In this document: in pieces, positions 61,321 through 64,000 of the stretch
Numbering within the stretch: the first letter of the stretch is position 1
Layout: each line of letters starts with the position of its first letter
NCBI GenBank assembly: GCA_003255065.1
Contig: QAOA01007603.1
Location: 377,564-441,563 of the forward strand
Direction of reading: 5' to 3'
Source of the DNA: Cercis canadensis
Lineage: Eukaryota; Streptophyta; Magnoliopsida; Fabales; Fabaceae
DNA: 64,000 bases
Notes under the pieces: model-generated
What the model was told of the DNA's origin: nothing
The model's database searches: none
The model's input: only the letters and a program-made list of their open reading frames with translations
Translations under genes and position numbers: made by a program

Positions 61321-62419
61321 GCTTCTCTCTCTGTTTTGTTCGAATTTCTAATGTGAGTTGTATTATTTTTTACTATGGATTGCATGCATTTTATATTTTC
61401 TGGGAAGTGTTTTTCTGGTTTGTTCGAATCTCTCTGTCGGACCGTCACAAGTGAAGTATTTTTCTGGTTTTATTTGCTTTAGTATTTGTTTTTCTTGTTG
61501 CCTTTTGTTCTGTATATCAATGGATTTCCAGTATGTCTGGTTCTGATTTGTTCTTTGGATTTTCTATTACTGTCGACAACAGTCACTATGAATTTCTTAT
61601 GCTCTTTTTATTTTTTATTTTTTTGTAATTGGACAAACACATTTCTCTCTAACTATATCGGTGTCTCAACTTTGTAATGGTTGAAAGAATAACAACTTTG
61701 GTCATGTAATTGAAATTCTGCTGCTATTTTCTTGTAACTCTTGCAATTCTACAGTCCACAAATTATGAGATTCTTGGCTACCTCTATTCGCATTGCAGCT
61801 TTATTCTTTGAATAAAAATATAAACATTTTCTACATACACCTTTTACACTCACCGATATTTCTTTTTTCTTTTTTTGAGAGATCTACCGATGGAAAATAA
61901 ATCTCCTTTAACATTGTGAGAATTTAGGTGATTATTGATTATAAGCATAGCCTTCACCCGAATCCAACCTGATGAAGCACATTGTAAAAATGTCAGCTTA
62001 CCACTAAATTGAGCTATGACCTTGGCTGGTAAAAGTTATATATAAGGTCTTCTTTTTTTTTTTTCCTTGAAAAAGTTTATTATTGTGGGTTAATGAAAAA
62101 ATAAGCAAACATTATTATATTTACAGACCCAACTTTGCATGAGAGTTGGTCAATACTCATTATGGATAACTCGGTGGATGTTTGCATGTGGGATGTCCTT
62201 TTTTTTTGGTCATTTTATTACCTAGAAAATGAAAAAATATTGAGTTTTTATATATACACCTTAATTATCCCCTAGTTAATTTATTAGATACACTTGTCTC
62301 TGTCCCTATGTATGTTCCCATTCTAAGACTGACATAGTAAGTAAAATTTGAGTCTCACTAAGTTACAAGTGAGCATATTTTCTTAAATGCGACAATGTGA
62401 AGTAAATGCTTGTGGTTAT
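61321..62419. other. Intergenic DNA, no gene recognised
   Basis: T-rich DNA with only chance frames (for example 61358-61546). If 60877 is a hAT end, this may be its decayed interior, but I see no transposase motif. Confidence 0.4.
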
Positions 62420-63846
62420 TGTTGAGCTGCCGAGGCTCCTCAAATTAATTAAGTTTAAGGTCAATTGCCTAAGCTATTTGCAGCATAGGGCAGCCCTAAG
62501 TCGAACCTAAGGATTGTTCTATTTAATGAATCATATTAAGAAGCATATAAACAGGGGTTTTTGTTTGTTCAAAGTGTTTGATAGAAATTAATTGTAAGTG
62601 GTAAAGTTTTAGAGAAAGCAACCAATCCAAGCCTTAACTGATTCTGATTTTAGTTCATCCTTGATTTCTAATGATCCATTCAATTATTAACCATGTTCTT
62701 GGCCTTTAAAACATATCAAGAAGCCTCTCAATGTTCTATGGATTCCACTGGTTAAGCAACCAGAATTCGGATTCAACTAAGACCAAATGAATTAAGCAAA
62801 CATTCAAGTCTAGTTTTACCTAAGTCCATGATCCAGCCAAGGTGATTAATCCATCCAAAAGCTCAGAAACATTAATCAACCATACAATCCTCTTTTATCA
62901 CATGCAATTAAGCAATCACACATGAAGATCCAAATTCGAATTTTAACAATCCAAACAGAATAATCCAGAGGAAGCAAGAAGCAGATTAATCATTGAATGA
63001 ATAACAACAACACATAATCTCAAAACCAATAATCAGAACAGCCAAAACCTGGATTGATTTGATGAATTAGCCCTCCATGAACAAGAGAAGCAAAGTTCTT
63101 ACAAAATATCTCAAGAGAAAACTTAAAGACTAAGGAAAGAGCAAAAGCTGTCTAAAATATCTAAATGACTTTTTATCAATTTCGGCTGCCCCCTTGTGCT
63201 GATATAGACCTCCAAAATTACATGTACACCCAAATTGTCCTTAGGGCACACTTGTTCCCATGGGCCTTAGCTTTAATTGGGCTTTGGTTTGGGCTCATTT
63301 GGACTTGTCATGAGGAAGTTAGGCCCATTTAAGTGCCAATAGGTGTCTGGAACCATTAGCCAACTTCCACTACAAATAAGACCATCTTCAATACAAAATA
63401 TGGTGAACCGGTCTTCATATCAATTGAAGCTCTTTCTGTTAGCTTTCCAATGGTACTAGTTTTAGGTCCATATGACATCCACAACTTAAATTATGACCCA
63501 AATACTGCATGTAGGTCAGGATCCTGCGACAGCATGTCTTCTCTGGCTTCCAGGCTGCATATGACCTTCTGGATGTCCGAATTAGCTTTGGAGCCCTGAA
63601 AGAAAGTTGTAGACAATTCTCTCAGCTTTCCTGCATGGTATGACTCAGAATTTTTAGACATCCAGAACACAAGATATGTACGAAACACAGAGACAGCATA
63701 AAATGCTCAGTATTGCTGGAAATTGCAATTAGGCACAAATTGATCCAAAGTCATGAAATGAGGTCTAAGTCTATGCAATTCAGCCCAAAAGAGGTTTAAA
63801 AGAGTAAGTATGAGGGATAACTATTGTATAAAAAGTGTGTTCATCA
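62420..63846 (-). repeat. 3' LTR of a second gypsy-type element (minus strand)
   Basis: On the minus strand it begins TGATGAACACAC just after a polypurine tract and ends near GCTCAACA. Close to the end it has aatccttaggttcgactta and cttaggcaattgacc, a phrase typical of plant Tat/Athila-like LTR ends. Length is about 1.43 kb. The left limit is set by the TG...CA rule and is less certain than the right. No second LTR is in the window. Confidence 0.65.
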
Positions 63847-64000
63847 AATTCCCCCACACTTAGCTTTTGCACGTCTCGGGCAAACTAAAATTCCAAAACT
63901 AAGAAAAGCAAAAACAAGGAAACAAAAACAAATTTAAAAACTAAAGGATCACCTCCCAATGATATTTAAGATATGCAGAAGTTCATACCACAAGTAAGAT
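63847..64000 (-). mobile_element. Polypurine tract and 3' internal part of the second gypsy element
   Basis: 63847-63862 is, on the minus strand, taagtgtgggggaatt, the primer for plus-strand synthesis. It resembles aagtgtgggggaggg of the first gypsy element (7514). Beyond it lies non-coding 3' sequence cut by the window end. The coding part should lie to the right of the window. Confidence 0.65.

Overview
The window is nuclear DNA of a flowering plant, most likely a dicot. The evidence is spliced genes with GT-AG introns, a plant-specific B1-type cyclin-dependent kinase, a plant-type cofactor-independent phosphoglycerate mutase, very AT-rich intergenic DNA, and Ty3/gypsy, Ty1/copia, MULE-like, Harbinger-like and SINE elements. 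I cannot name the species. Nothing points to a prokaryotic system or CRISPR.

Layout. 1-8910: a degenerate CCCTAAA-like tract and a fold-back repeat, whose right arm is broken by a decayed Tat/Athila-like gypsy element (5' LTR, tRNA-Asp-type primer site, gag-protease-RT-RNase H-integrase remnants, no recognisable 3' LTR). 8911-14791: AT-rich DNA with diverged duplications. 14801-16257: a 1.46-kb fold-back element with arms made of telomere-like motifs and imperfect 9-bp target duplications. 17051-22350 (+): an eight-exon WD40-type gene (470 aa) with a LINE remnant in its last intron. 24199-27020: a truncated copia element joined to a short LTR in opposite orientation. 28349-28786 (-): the 5' end of an FMN hydrolase (HAD family) gene, then a four-copy 196-bp tandem array. 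30622-43061 (-): three apparently intact genes in a row, PP1 catalytic subunit (309 aa), CDKB1 kinase (314 aa) and iPGAM (559 aa). The iPGAM introns hold a SINE and a Harbinger-like element carrying a broken BAHD acyltransferase fragment.

45113-45628 is an assembly gap. 47853-58922 is a three-level nest: a MULE-like element with 9-bp target duplications, a 9.68-kb copia element inside it with 5-bp target duplications, and inside that a 4.3-kb LTR-like sequence with 190-bp tandem repeats. The right edge (62420-64000) is the 3' LTR and tract of a second gypsy-type element on the minus strand.

The exon models for the four intact genes were built by hand from splice sites. Each gives a whole number of codons, which supports them. 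PP1 and CDKB1 are both phosphorylation enzymes of cell-cycle control and iPGAM is glycolytic; their adjacency is probably chance. Single N bases at 3757, 24849, 56766 and 59424 each sit between near-identical direct copies, so those duplications are probably assembly joins. I found no convincing new biological system. The most unusual items are the fold-back element, the nested insertion and the captured BAHD fragment.
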